This document shows positions 1 through 5,902 of a stretch of DNA of 15,754 nt, one piece after another. The stretch spans positions 1 to 15,754 of the forward strand of contig CANIIN010000011.1 in NCBI GenBank assembly GCA_947467405.1. The letters are read 5' to 3'. Source of the stretch: Betaproteobacteria bacterium (GTDB taxonomy: Bacteria > Pseudomonadota > Gammaproteobacteria > Burkholderiales > SG8-39). Under the pieces are notes generated by a model. It was not told the origin of the DNA and made no database searches. It was given only the letters and a program-made list of their open reading frames with translations. Every line of letters begins with the position of its first letter. Position 1 is the first letter of the stretch. Made by a program: the position numbers and the translations under genes.

Positions 1-1029
1 AATGGCGAGTTCACCGAGTTCACGGGACCACGTGGATTCCGCACCGAATTCGGCACGCCATGACCACAGGCGCCGTGTGGCGTACTGCAGCGTGTGCTCG
101 TAAGTGAAGCCGAACGCGCCGTGCGCCTGATGCGAGATGGCGGCGACCTGGCCAGCGGCCTGGCCAGCGCGTATCTTGGCGACCGCAATGTCGAAGCGCG
201 ACAACTGGCCGTTGGCGTCGGCGCGGGGTGACACCGCGGCCAACGCTGCCGACTGTGCCGAGGTCACTTCGCCGGCCAGGATGGCCAGTGCCTGCTGGAT
301 GGCCTGCAGCTTGCCGATGGGCTTGCCGAACTGGATGCGATCGTTCGCATATTGCACGGTCTGATGCAGGATCGATTCGCTGGCGCCCACCATCATGATG
401 GCACGTGCCAACGCGCCGAATACCAGCACGCTCTGGTCGATCAGCTTGCCCGCGGTTCTCGCCACCACATCGGTGCTGCAGTCGGAAAAAGTCACGGCAT
501 CGTGCGGTTCGCGCGATACGGAGGTCGACGGCTGGGTCGACAGGCCCTTGGCATCGGAAGCGATATACGCCAGCACGCTGTCATTGCCCACGCGTCCGGA
601 AATCACGATGCCCTTGGCAAAGCGCGCCCAGGGTACCGATTTCGCCGTTCCGCTGATGCTGAGCCGCTTGCCTTGCAGCGTCAGTTTCAGGTCATTGTGA
701 ATGCCCTGCTCGAGAAGGGTGACGGGGCCTTCCGGCACGTTCAATCCGGCGGCGGAAAGCAGTGCGCCAGCGACCAGCGTTTCAGAAAGTGGAAGGGGGA
801 CGCGGTAATAGCCGATGGCATGCAGGATCGGATAAGCATCGTACCAGGATCCGCTTGCGCCGCCCTGTGCTTCGGGAACCAGCAGCTTGTGAAAGCCGCT
901 TTCCTCCACCATGTTCCATAACGTGGTCGGCCATTGGCCGGCTTCGGTGCTATCGAGCACCTTGCGATCGATCTGTTCCGAGAAAAGGCGCGTGACGCTT
1001 TCGGCGATCATGTCTCTGAGTTCACTCAT
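1..1029 (-). CDS. Acyl-CoA dehydrogenase family protein B, probable non-catalytic subunit (3' end outside window)
   Basis: My reading of the minus strand from the ATG at 1029 gives 343 codons without a stop, running off the window edge. The protein has the acyl-CoA dehydrogenase C-terminal signatures: RIQFGKPIGKLQAIQQ at about residues 231-246, QAHGAFGFTYEH at 301-312, and a tail with WRAEFGAESTW at about 324-334. Judged by family length (about 350-380 residues) only a few codons are probably missing. In the helix-G region, where its neighbour has an ALER motif, this protein reads GALARAIMMVGA (about 205-216), with no glutamate. It is therefore probably the non-catalytic partner of a two-gene heteromeric dehydrogenase, as known for steroid side-chain enzymes of the FadE26/FadE27 and ChsE1/ChsE2 type. 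Substrate is unknown. It lies downstream of acyl-CoA dehydrogenase A on the same strand. The SD before the ATG is weak, and the start region is duplicated upstream. Confidence 0.88.
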   Translation of the reverse strand, partial: MSELRDMIAESVTRLFSEQIDRKVLDSTEAGQWPTTLWNMVEESGFHKLLVPEAQGGASGSWYDAYPILHAIGYYRVPLPLSETLVAGALLSAAGLNVPEGPVTLLEQGIHNDLKLTLQGKRLSISGTAKSVPWARFAKGIVISGRVGNDSVLAYIASDAKGLSTQPSTSVSREPHDAVTFSDCSTDVVARTAGKLIDQSVLVFGALARAIMMVGASESILHQTVQYANDRIQFGKPIGKLQAIQQALAILAGEVTSAQSAALAAVSPRADANGQLSRFDIAVAKIRAGQAAGQVAAISHQAHGAFGFTYEHTLQYATRRLWSWRAEFGAESTWSRELGELAI

Positions 1030-1152
1030 GTCTCTGCTCGCAGTTTGATTGATTGGGAAAACTCGAGTTCCCGTTGATAGGGGGGATATGCAAGGGGGCA
1101 GTGCCCCCTTGTTCGTTGCCGAGGCTCTCGGCGATCATGTCTCTGAGTTCAC
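1001..1152. repeat. 25-bp perfect direct repeat (1001-1025 and 1128-1152) covering the start of acyl-CoA dehydrogenase B
   Basis: The 25 bases at 1001-1025 recur exactly at 1128-1152, an offset of 127 bp. On the minus strand the similarity runs on past both ends and includes an ATG in each copy (1029 and 1156), with scattered mismatches. The left copy encodes the first residues of the dehydrogenase (SELRDMIAES). The upstream copy encodes RELRDMIAES, but the offset is not a multiple of three, so it opens a different frame of 44 residues that ends at a TGA at 1022-1024, overlapping the real start. Confidence 0.9.
1091..1111. repeat. GC-rich palindrome between the two dehydrogenase genes
   Basis: Arms CAAGGGGGCA and TGCCCCCTTG flank a single central base. 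It lies between the two copies of the 25-bp repeat. There is no T-run on either side, so it is not a typical terminator. A shorter related hairpin (GGGGC AAC GCCCC) lies at 2403-2415 ahead of the other dehydrogenase gene. Confidence 0.75.
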
Positions 1153-1209
1153 GCATTGTCGATTCCAGTTCTGTCTGTCGTGACGACGTGTTCTTGAGAT
1201 GGCAGTTGA

Positions 1210-2355
1210 TCAGCGTAACCCGAGGCCGCGCGCGATCATGCCGCGCAGGATCTCGCGCGTGCCGCCACGGATCGAGAACGACGGTTGCACCTGGATGAGG
1301 TGGCTCATGACGCGGTTCAGGCTGGGGCCGTTGTCACCGAGGTCCGGGCCGAACAGTTCATGCGCCAGTTCCGGCGTGCGTTGCTCCACCAGCGAGCCCT
1401 GATGCTTGACGATGGAGGCGAGCAGCGCAGGGTTTTCGCCGCGCGACAGCATGCCAGCCACGCCCAGCGACATCTGGCGCAGGGTGGACATCTCCGCGAC
1501 CAGGCGGCCGAGTTCGGCGACCTGATGCGAATCCGTCGGGTCGGCGCGGTCCAGCATCTCCACGACCAGTTGCACGCTGGAGAGATAGCGCTCCGGGCCG
1601 CTGCGTTCGAGGGCCAGTTCACCCGTCACCTGGGCCCAGCCGCCGCCGACCTTGCCCAGCAGCGCATCGGGCGCGAGCTTGACGTTGTCGAAGGTGACTT
1701 CGTTGAATTCGATCTCGCCGCGCACATCCTTGATGCCGCGGATGGTGATGCCCGGGGTGTTCTTGATGTCGATGAGGAACTGCGACAGGCCGGTGTGCTT
1801 GGCGGTCGGGTCGAAATCGGTGCGGAACAGCGCGATCATGTAGTCGGCGTTGTGGGCGCGGGTCGTCCAGATCTTGCGGCCGTTGATCAGCCACCCATCG
1901 GCGATCTGTTCCGCCTTGGTGCGGGTGGCGGCCAGGTCGGAGCCCGAATCCGGTTCGCTCATGCCGATGCAGAAACACAGTTCGCCGCGCGCGACGCGCG
2001 GTGCGATGGACAGCTTCTGTTCTTCGTTGCCGTATTTCAGGATGGTGGGAACGCTTTGGCGATCGGCAATCCAGTGCGCGCCGACCGGGGCGCCGGCAGC
2101 GAGCAGTTCTTCCAGCACGACGTAGCGTTCGACGGAAGTCCGTTCATGGCCGCCGTACTTCTTTGGCCAGACCATGCCGATCCAGCCCCTGGCGCCCAGT
2201 TTCAGGCTGAAGTCGCGATCGAATCCCGACCAGTTTTCAGCCCTTTCTTCGGGCTTGCGGTCGGCGATGGTTTCCGCCAGAAACGCGCGCACTTCTTGAC
2301 GAAGGCCTTCGCATTCCGCGGGGAAAGTGAACGGTGGAATATTCAGGTTTTCCAT
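1210..2355 (-). CDS. Acyl-CoA dehydrogenase A, probable catalytic subunit
   Basis: This is a flavin-dependent acyl-CoA alpha,beta-dehydrogenase. Visible family features are the GMSEPDSGSDLAATRT flavin/substrate segment (about residues 131-146, counted from the chosen start), KIWTTRAHNADY (about 161-172) and the C-terminal SIRGGTREILRGMIARGLGL. In helix K, where medium-chain enzymes carry the catalytic Glu (YEGT), this protein has RGGT. A Glu is present instead in ALER (about residue 250), the helix-G position used by isovaleryl-CoA dehydrogenase and FadE26-type enzymes. The ATG at 2355 is preferred because CAGGA sits 6 bases before it; the ATG at 2361 directly abuts that SD. It is co-directional with a second dehydrogenase 180 bp downstream and follows a crotonase gene, suggesting a beta-oxidation-like module. 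The terminator at 2443-2476 suggests that it has its own promoter. The substrate is not readable from sequence. Confidence 0.93.
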   Translation of the reverse strand: MENLNIPPFTFPAECEGLRQEVRAFLAETIADRKPEERAENWSGFDRDFSLKLGARGWIGMVWPKKYGGHERTSVERYVVLEELLAAGAPVGAHWIADRQSVPTILKYGNEEQKLSIAPRVARGELCFCIGMSEPDSGSDLAATRTKAEQIADGWLINGRKIWTTRAHNADYMIALFRTDFDPTAKHTGLSQFLIDIKNTPGITIRGIKDVRGEIEFNEVTFDNVKLAPDALLGKVGGGWAQVTGELALERSGPERYLSSVQLVVEMLDRADPTDSHQVAELGRLVAEMSTLRQMSLGVAGMLSRGENPALLASIVKHQGSLVEQRTPELAHELFGPDLGDNGPSLNRVMSHLIQVQPSFSIRGGTREILRGMIARGLGLR

Positions 2356-2379
2356 TTTCATTCCTGCCAGGCTGTTTTA

Positions 2380-2397
2380 TGACCTCATGCGAGGTCA
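2380..2397. promoter_or_regulatory. Inverted repeat upstream of acyl-CoA dehydrogenase A, possible operator
   Basis: TGACCTC and GAGGTCA face each other across ATGC, starting 25 bases upstream of the dehydrogenase start. The arms are perfect. The size and symmetry suit a dimeric repressor of TetR or GntR type, but no specific regulator is identified, and a transcript hairpin is equally possible. Confidence 0.4.
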
Positions 2398-2442
2398 CAG
2401 AAGGGGCAACGCCCCCGTTTGACGATTGCTTCTTGTACCCAG

Positions 2443-2476
2443 AAAAAACGACCGGCGCACTGTAGGGGTGCGCCGG
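2443..2476 (-). terminator. Rho-independent terminator downstream of the crotonase gene
   Basis: On the minus strand a 9-bp perfect stem (CCGGCGCAC / GTGCGCCGG, positions 2452-2476, 7-base loop) is followed after two bases by six Ts (A-run at 2443-2448). It lies about 64 bases past the crotonase stop. It should end or attenuate transcription before the dehydrogenase genes, so the three-gene cluster may not be one simple operon. Confidence 0.8.
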
Positions 2477-2514
2477 CGTCCTTTTGTCACCTGCTTCGTG
2501 ACGTGTACTGCAAT

Positions 2515-2535
2515 GGTGCAGGCCGGGCCTGCACC
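2515..2535. repeat. Perfect palindrome just past the crotonase stop codon
   Basis: Ten-base arms GGTGCAGGCC and GGCCTGCACC surround one central G. It begins 5 bases after the crotonase stop on the minus strand and has no T-run. It may protect the 3' end of the mRNA or pause RNA polymerase ahead of the terminator at 2443-2476. Confidence 0.7.
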
Positions 2536-2539
2536 GCGA

Positions 2540-3346
2540 TCAGAAGCCCTTGTAGACCGGCTTCTGCTTGTCCACGAAGGACTGCGCAGCGGCCTTGTGG
2601 TCGCTGCTCACCATGGACAGCATTTCGTAGGCAATGGCGGCATCCATGATCAGGTTGAACTGCTGCTTCATCATCTTGTTCACCGACACCTTGGTCCAGC
2701 GCACGGCCAGCGGCGGCAGGCTGTTCATGTCGTTGGCGATTTCCATGGCCTTGGCCATGACCTGGTCGACGGGCGCGCAGTAATTCACCAGACCCATGCG
2801 CTCGGCTTCCACGCCCTTGATGATCTTGCCGCGCATCAGGAAATCCTTGGCGCGATTCGGGCCGATCAGGAGCGGCCAGATGACTGTGCCACCGTCGCCG
2901 GCCACCAGGCCAACGCGCACGTGGGTGTCAGCGATGCTGGCCGTTTCGGAAATGACCGACACGTCGCAGGCCAGCGCAACCGAGGCGCCGAGCCCCATGG
3001 CGGCGCCGTTGATGGCGGCGATGGTGGGCTTGGGGCAGTTGAGGATGTTCTCGATGATGCGCTTGGCCGAGTAGAAGATGCCCGAGGTGTGCTTCCAGGC
3101 TTCCTGGGTGCCGGCGCGCTCTGCCATGGCCTTGACGTTGCCGCCTGCCGAGAAGGCCTTGCCTTCGCCGGTCAGGATGATGATGTTGACTTCCGGGTCG
3201 TCAGCGAGATCGACGAAGATGTCCTCGACCTGGCGGTGCATCGTGCCGCTGAATGCATTCAACTCTTCGGGGTTGTTGAATTTCACGACGGTAATGCCGT
3301 TCGCACTCTTCTCGACCTTCATCATCGGATACTTTGAATAATCCAC
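2540..3346 (-). CDS. Enoyl-CoA hydratase/isomerase (crotonase) family protein with atypical active site
   Basis: A 268-residue crotonase-fold protein, the usual length. Oxyanion-hole segments are visible as AFSAGGNV (about residues 64-71) and GAAMGLGAS (114-122), followed by DTHVRVGLVAGDGGT (140-154). Aligned by eye to the classical hydratase, the two catalytic glutamates (rat Glu144 and Glu164) correspond to Ser122 and His142 here. It therefore may not be a straightforward enoyl-CoA hydratase; isomerase, hydrolase or another crotonase chemistry on a CoA thioester is possible. The GTG start is chosen because AAGGAG lies 8 bases before it. It is the first gene of the acyl-CoA cluster, with a terminator between it and the dehydrogenases. 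A role in beta-oxidation-type catabolism is inferred from context. Confidence 0.92.
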   Translation of the reverse strand: MDYSKYPMMKVEKSANGITVVKFNNPEELNAFSGTMHRQVEDIFVDLADDPEVNIIILTGEGKAFSAGGNVKAMAERAGTQEAWKHTSGIFYSAKRIIENILNCPKPTIAAINGAAMGLGASVALACDVSVISETASIADTHVRVGLVAGDGGTVIWPLLIGPNRAKDFLMRGKIIKGVEAERMGLVNYCAPVDQVMAKAMEIANDMNSLPPLAVRWTKVSVNKMMKQQFNLIMDAAIAYEMLSMVSSDHKAAAQSFVDKQKPVYKGF

Positions 3347-3462
3347 GTTACCTTCTCCTTGTGTGAACGAATTTTGGCTCTAGCGAGCGTGAATGCGCTT
3401 CTTCGAACCGGAAAGCCTTGCCCGCAGCCAGAACTGATGCGGGTCGGACAGGGGGAACCCGA

Positions 3463-3493
3463 AAGTTACGCTGGCAGAGAAAGCGGTGTCAAG
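3463..3493 (-). promoter_or_regulatory. Possible sigma70 promoter of the crotonase gene
   Basis: The minus strand carries a perfect -35 TTGACA at 3488-3493. A weak -10-like TAACTT lies at 3463-3468, with a longer than ideal 19-base spacer. It is in the right place, about 120 bases upstream of the crotonase start, but the -10 is poor, so this is tentative. Confidence 0.3.
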
Positions 3494-3558
3494 ATTTTTT
3501 CTGGATTTCACTTGGAAAGTCGGCTTTTCAGGGCTGGATGCCGGTCCGCTTTTTACAA

Positions 3559-3586
3559 TCCGGAAAATGGTTGAACCATTCCCGGA
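3559..3586. promoter_or_regulatory. Interrupted palindrome with TGGT-N3-ACCA core, candidate operator
   Basis: AATGGTT-G-AACCATT at 3566-3580 is a perfect 7-bp-arm palindrome, extended by TCCGG (3559-3563) and CCGGA (3582-3586). Its core TGGT-N3-ACCA fits the general GntR/FadR-subfamily operator pattern. It lies in the 278-bp gap between the M48 gene and the crotonase gene, upstream of the possible crotonase promoter. It could instead be a weak 3' stem-loop of the M48 transcript, though no T-run follows. The rest of the gap shows no gene. Confidence 0.45.
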
Positions 3587-3624
3587 TCGGTGCCCGTATT
3601 GGCGTGATTGCGGCAGCGGGGCCA

Positions 3625-4518
3625 TCAGGGTTGCCGGCGATCAGGCCGACGCGCATTGTCGAACAGCGGCATGACTTCCGGCAGGTGCTGCTCGATGGTG
3701 CGGATGCGATTCGTTCCGGATGGATGCGTCGACAACCATTGTGGCGGTGTGCCATTGCGATTCGCCGACATCTTCTGCCACAGCGTGACGCCGGCGCGCG
3801 GGTCGAAGCCGGCGCGGGCCGCCAGATCGAGGCCGACAATATCGGCTTCGCTTTCATCATCGCGGGAAAACTTCAGGGTCAGCAGCGAGCCGCCTGAATC
3901 GAACAGGCCGGCGTAGCGACCGCCGCCGATCATCTGCCCCAGCAGGTTGGCGCCCAGTTGCGTCAGGCCGTTTTTCGCCATGCGTTCGCGCGCATGCTCG
4001 CGCAGCGCATGGGCCATCTCATGCCCCATCACCACGGCGATTTCATCGTCGCTCAGCTTCAAGGTGTCGATGATGCCGGTGAAGAACGCGATCTTGCCGC
4101 CCGGCATGCAGAAGGCGTTGATGTTGCGCGAGCCGATGAGATTGACTTCCCAGTTCCACTCGGATGCGTGCGGATTGAAGCGTTTGGCAAACGGCACGAT
4201 GCGCGCGGCAATGCCGCGCAATCGCTTCAACTGCGGGCTGTCATCGGGAGCCAGGGCGTGCTGCTTGGCCGCTTCGGTCTTGAGCTGGCGGTACTGCAGT
4301 CCCGACTGCTGCTCGAGTTGCGCCGCGGGCACGAGGTTGCGAAGGGCGGATGGCTTGCCCACGTTCACGCCGTCGGTTGCCGGCGCCTGCGCCAGGGCCG
4401 GCGTCAAGGCCATGGTCGACGACAGCAACCAGCAAAGCAGCGTCACGACCCGTCTCCGTGTGATGGACAGGCTGCGTCCGTCCCCCGATGGAGACGATAA
4501 TTTCGTTGAAATTAGCAT
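3625..4518 (-). CDS. Secreted M48 family zinc metalloprotease
   Basis: A zinc protease of about 297 residues. Counted from the ATG at 4518, it has a long basic N-region, a hydrophobic stretch (about 22-42) and an AxA-type cleavage site near ALAQA (about residue 45), so it is predicted to be periplasmic. There is no lipobox. The zinc motif HEMAH is at about 166-170, the third ligand is the Glu of ESEAD at about 224, and the family segments AFCMPGGKI and WLSTHP are present. The layout resembles LoiP/YcaL-type envelope proteases, but without C-terminal TPR repeats as in BepA. The likely role is quality control of envelope proteins. A TTG at 4524 is an alternative start: AAGGA sits 10 bases before it and 16 before the ATG. 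It follows the M14 gene on the same strand by about 80 bases, a plausible operon. Confidence 0.9.
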   Translation of the reverse strand: MLISTKLSSPSGDGRSLSITRRRVVTLLCWLLSSTMALTPALAQAPATDGVNVGKPSALRNLVPAAQLEQQSGLQYRQLKTEAAKQHALAPDDSPQLKRLRGIAARIVPFAKRFNPHASEWNWEVNLIGSRNINAFCMPGGKIAFFTGIIDTLKLSDDEIAVVMGHEMAHALREHARERMAKNGLTQLGANLLGQMIGGGRYAGLFDSGGSLLTLKFSRDDESEADIVGLDLAARAGFDPRAGVTLWQKMSANRNGTPPQWLSTHPSGTNRIRTIEQHLPEVMPLFDNARRPDRRQP

Positions 4519-4599
4519 GATCAAATCGTGCAGATCCTTACCGAAAGGCGTTCTTCAAGGTAGGGCTGTACCAATACTGCGATATTCACCGGGTGCTGA

Positions 4600-5739
4600 T
4601 CATTTCTGTGGTCGCGTCTCTGCCAGTGCGGCCAGGACGTCGCGTCCCAGTTGCATGGAGCGCGCGGCGCTCCACCCGGCGATGGCATCCGGGCGATCGT
4701 TGTGGTCCTTGAACGGCAATTCCAGGGTCAGGCTCACGCACCCGAAGCGATGGCCGGCCCATTTGCTGGCGAGCTTGAGTGCGTCGCTGCTGTAGCGGTT
4801 GGCCGTGTAGCCGCGCGCGGTCTGGAAATCCGTCGCGCTTCTCAGCAGGGCCTGCACGTAGCCATCCTGCGCGGCGTTCTGCTGCGGCGTGATGGTTGGC
4901 AGCATCTCGCAGCCGGCCACGAACACGTGTGGAATCGTTTCGTCGCCGTGAACGTCCAGAAAGAAATCGCAGCCGGTGCGTTCCATGGCGGCGCGCACGC
5001 ACAGCACTTCCGGGCTGCGCTCCATTGATGGCGTCATCCATTCGCGATTGAGGTTGGCGCCGGTGGTGTTGACGCGCAGATTGCCGTGCACGCTGCCGTC
5101 CGGATTCATGTTGGGCACGATATGGAATGTGGTCTCGGCAAGCAGTTGCGTCGACACCGTGTCGTTTTCGTCGAGCAGCCGGTCCATCAATCCCTCGACC
5201 AGCCATTCGGCCATGGTTTCGCCGGGATGCTGACGGGCGATGATCCAGCAATGGCTGCTGGCGGCGGTCCGGGGCGATGCGATCTCGATCACGTTCATGT
5301 CGCGACCTTCCGGCGTGCTGCCCAGATCGACCACGCGCGCCAGCTTTGATGCGTCGGCGCGACCCAGCAATTGCAGGTGGCGCTCCCAGGAGTAAGGCTC
5401 GAAGTAGGCGTAATAGATACTGTCCCGTTGCGGCGTGTGGCTGATGGTGAGTTGGCCGTCGACATAGGTGGTGGGCACGCGAAACCAGCTTGCCCGATCA
5501 TAGCTGGCGCAGGCGCGGTAGCCGGGCCAGCCGCCGGGGAAGGTGGCCCGCGAGGCGTTTTCGATGCACAGATCGACGGCCTTGCCGCGCGCGCCCTGCA
5601 GGCGGAAGTGGAACCATTGGCGGATGTCCACGGCCGTATCGCTGACCACGTCCTTGCGCAACTGCAGCCGGGCTTGCCCGGCGGGGTCGATGGACAGCAC
5701 GTCGATCGATCCACTGTCAAACTGGCTGCTGATTTTCAT
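4600..5739 (-). CDS. M14 family zinc carboxypeptidase, cytosolic-carboxypeptidase-like
   Basis: A 379-residue protein. The first ~120 residues form the beta-rich N-terminal domain typical of cytosolic carboxypeptidases (QWFHFRLQGA, about 41-50). The M14 catalytic domain follows. Zinc ligands are His171 and Glu174 (HPGE) and His264 (DVHGDE). NPDG (212-215) and NLNREW (229-234, with substrate-binding Arg232) are present, and the catalytic Glu is Glu340 (SLTLELPFK). No signal peptide is seen, so it should be cytoplasmic. Eukaryotic relatives remove glutamate from protein tails; the bacterial substrate is unknown. The ATG at 5739 is chosen because GGGAG lies 10 bases upstream and the protein then begins directly with the conserved domain (KISSQFDSG); an in-frame ATG at 5793 would add 18 unconserved-looking residues and would lie on the FNR box. 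It is divergent from hemA. Confidence 0.9.
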   Translation of the reverse strand: MKISSQFDSGSIDVLSIDPAGQARLQLRKDVVSDTAVDIRQWFHFRLQGARGKAVDLCIENASRATFPGGWPGYRACASYDRASWFRVPTTYVDGQLTISHTPQRDSIYYAYFEPYSWERHLQLLGRADASKLARVVDLGSTPEGRDMNVIEIASPRTAASSHCWIIARQHPGETMAEWLVEGLMDRLLDENDTVSTQLLAETTFHIVPNMNPDGSVHGNLRVNTTGANLNREWMTPSMERSPEVLCVRAAMERTGCDFFLDVHGDETIPHVFVAGCEMLPTITPQQNAAQDGYVQALLRSATDFQTARGYTANRYSSDALKLASKWAGHRFGCVSLTLELPFKDHNDRPDAIAGWSAARSMQLGRDVLAALAETRPQK

Positions 5740-5779
5740 GCGACGCGATCTCCCTGCGAAATGAACAATCCGGGTCCTG

Positions 5780-5793
5780 TTGATATCCATCAA
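5780..5793. promoter_or_regulatory. FNR/ANR box in the hemA control region
   Basis: TTGATATCCATCAA matches the FNR/ANR consensus TTGAT-N4-ATCAA at all ten defined positions. It ends 17 bases before the TATAAT at 5811-5816, occupying the -35 position of the hemA promoter. Its centre is about -36 to -37 from the predicted start of transcription. On the opposite strand it would lie just downstream of the predicted M14 transcription start. Oxygen-responsive control of hemA by Anr is established in Pseudomonas aeruginosa; here it is inferred. Confidence 0.8.
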
Positions 5794-5807
5794 TACGACC
5801 CAAGGCC

Positions 5808-5820
5808 GCGTATAATACGC
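5808..5820. promoter_or_regulatory. Symmetric -10 element for divergent hemA and M14 transcription
   Basis: GCGTAT-A-ATACGC is a 13-bp palindrome. On the plus strand it contains a perfect TATAAT (5811-5816); on the minus strand it contains TATTAT (5812-5817), five of six. No convincing -35 is present for either direction, and the FNR box takes the plus-strand -35 position. Divergent transcription from overlapping -10 elements is a known bacterial arrangement. Confidence 0.6.
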
Positions 5821-5902
5821 TTTCGTACCAATAACTTAGATTCGGATGCAATCAGTCTCGCCAGTGTGCTCCGCCGGCGGACGACAACGCACAGCGCAGC
5901 CC

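Noticed and set aside
1285..2382. 365-residue open frame on the plus strand opposite acyl-CoA dehydrogenase A
   Set aside because: The minus strand encodes a clear dehydrogenase with family motifs; the plus-strand translation is Ala/Gly/Val/His-rich with no motif, as expected for a shadow in GC-rich DNA.
2426..3337. 303-residue open frame on the plus strand opposite the crotonase gene
   Set aside because: It runs through the terminator and palindromes and has no recognisable domain; the minus-strand crotonase has an SD and family motifs.
4440..4518. Tat-type export signal on the M48 protease
   Set aside because: ITRRRVVTLL has the arginines but lacks the Phe-Leu-Lys part of the twin-arginine motif; an ordinary Sec signal peptide fits better.
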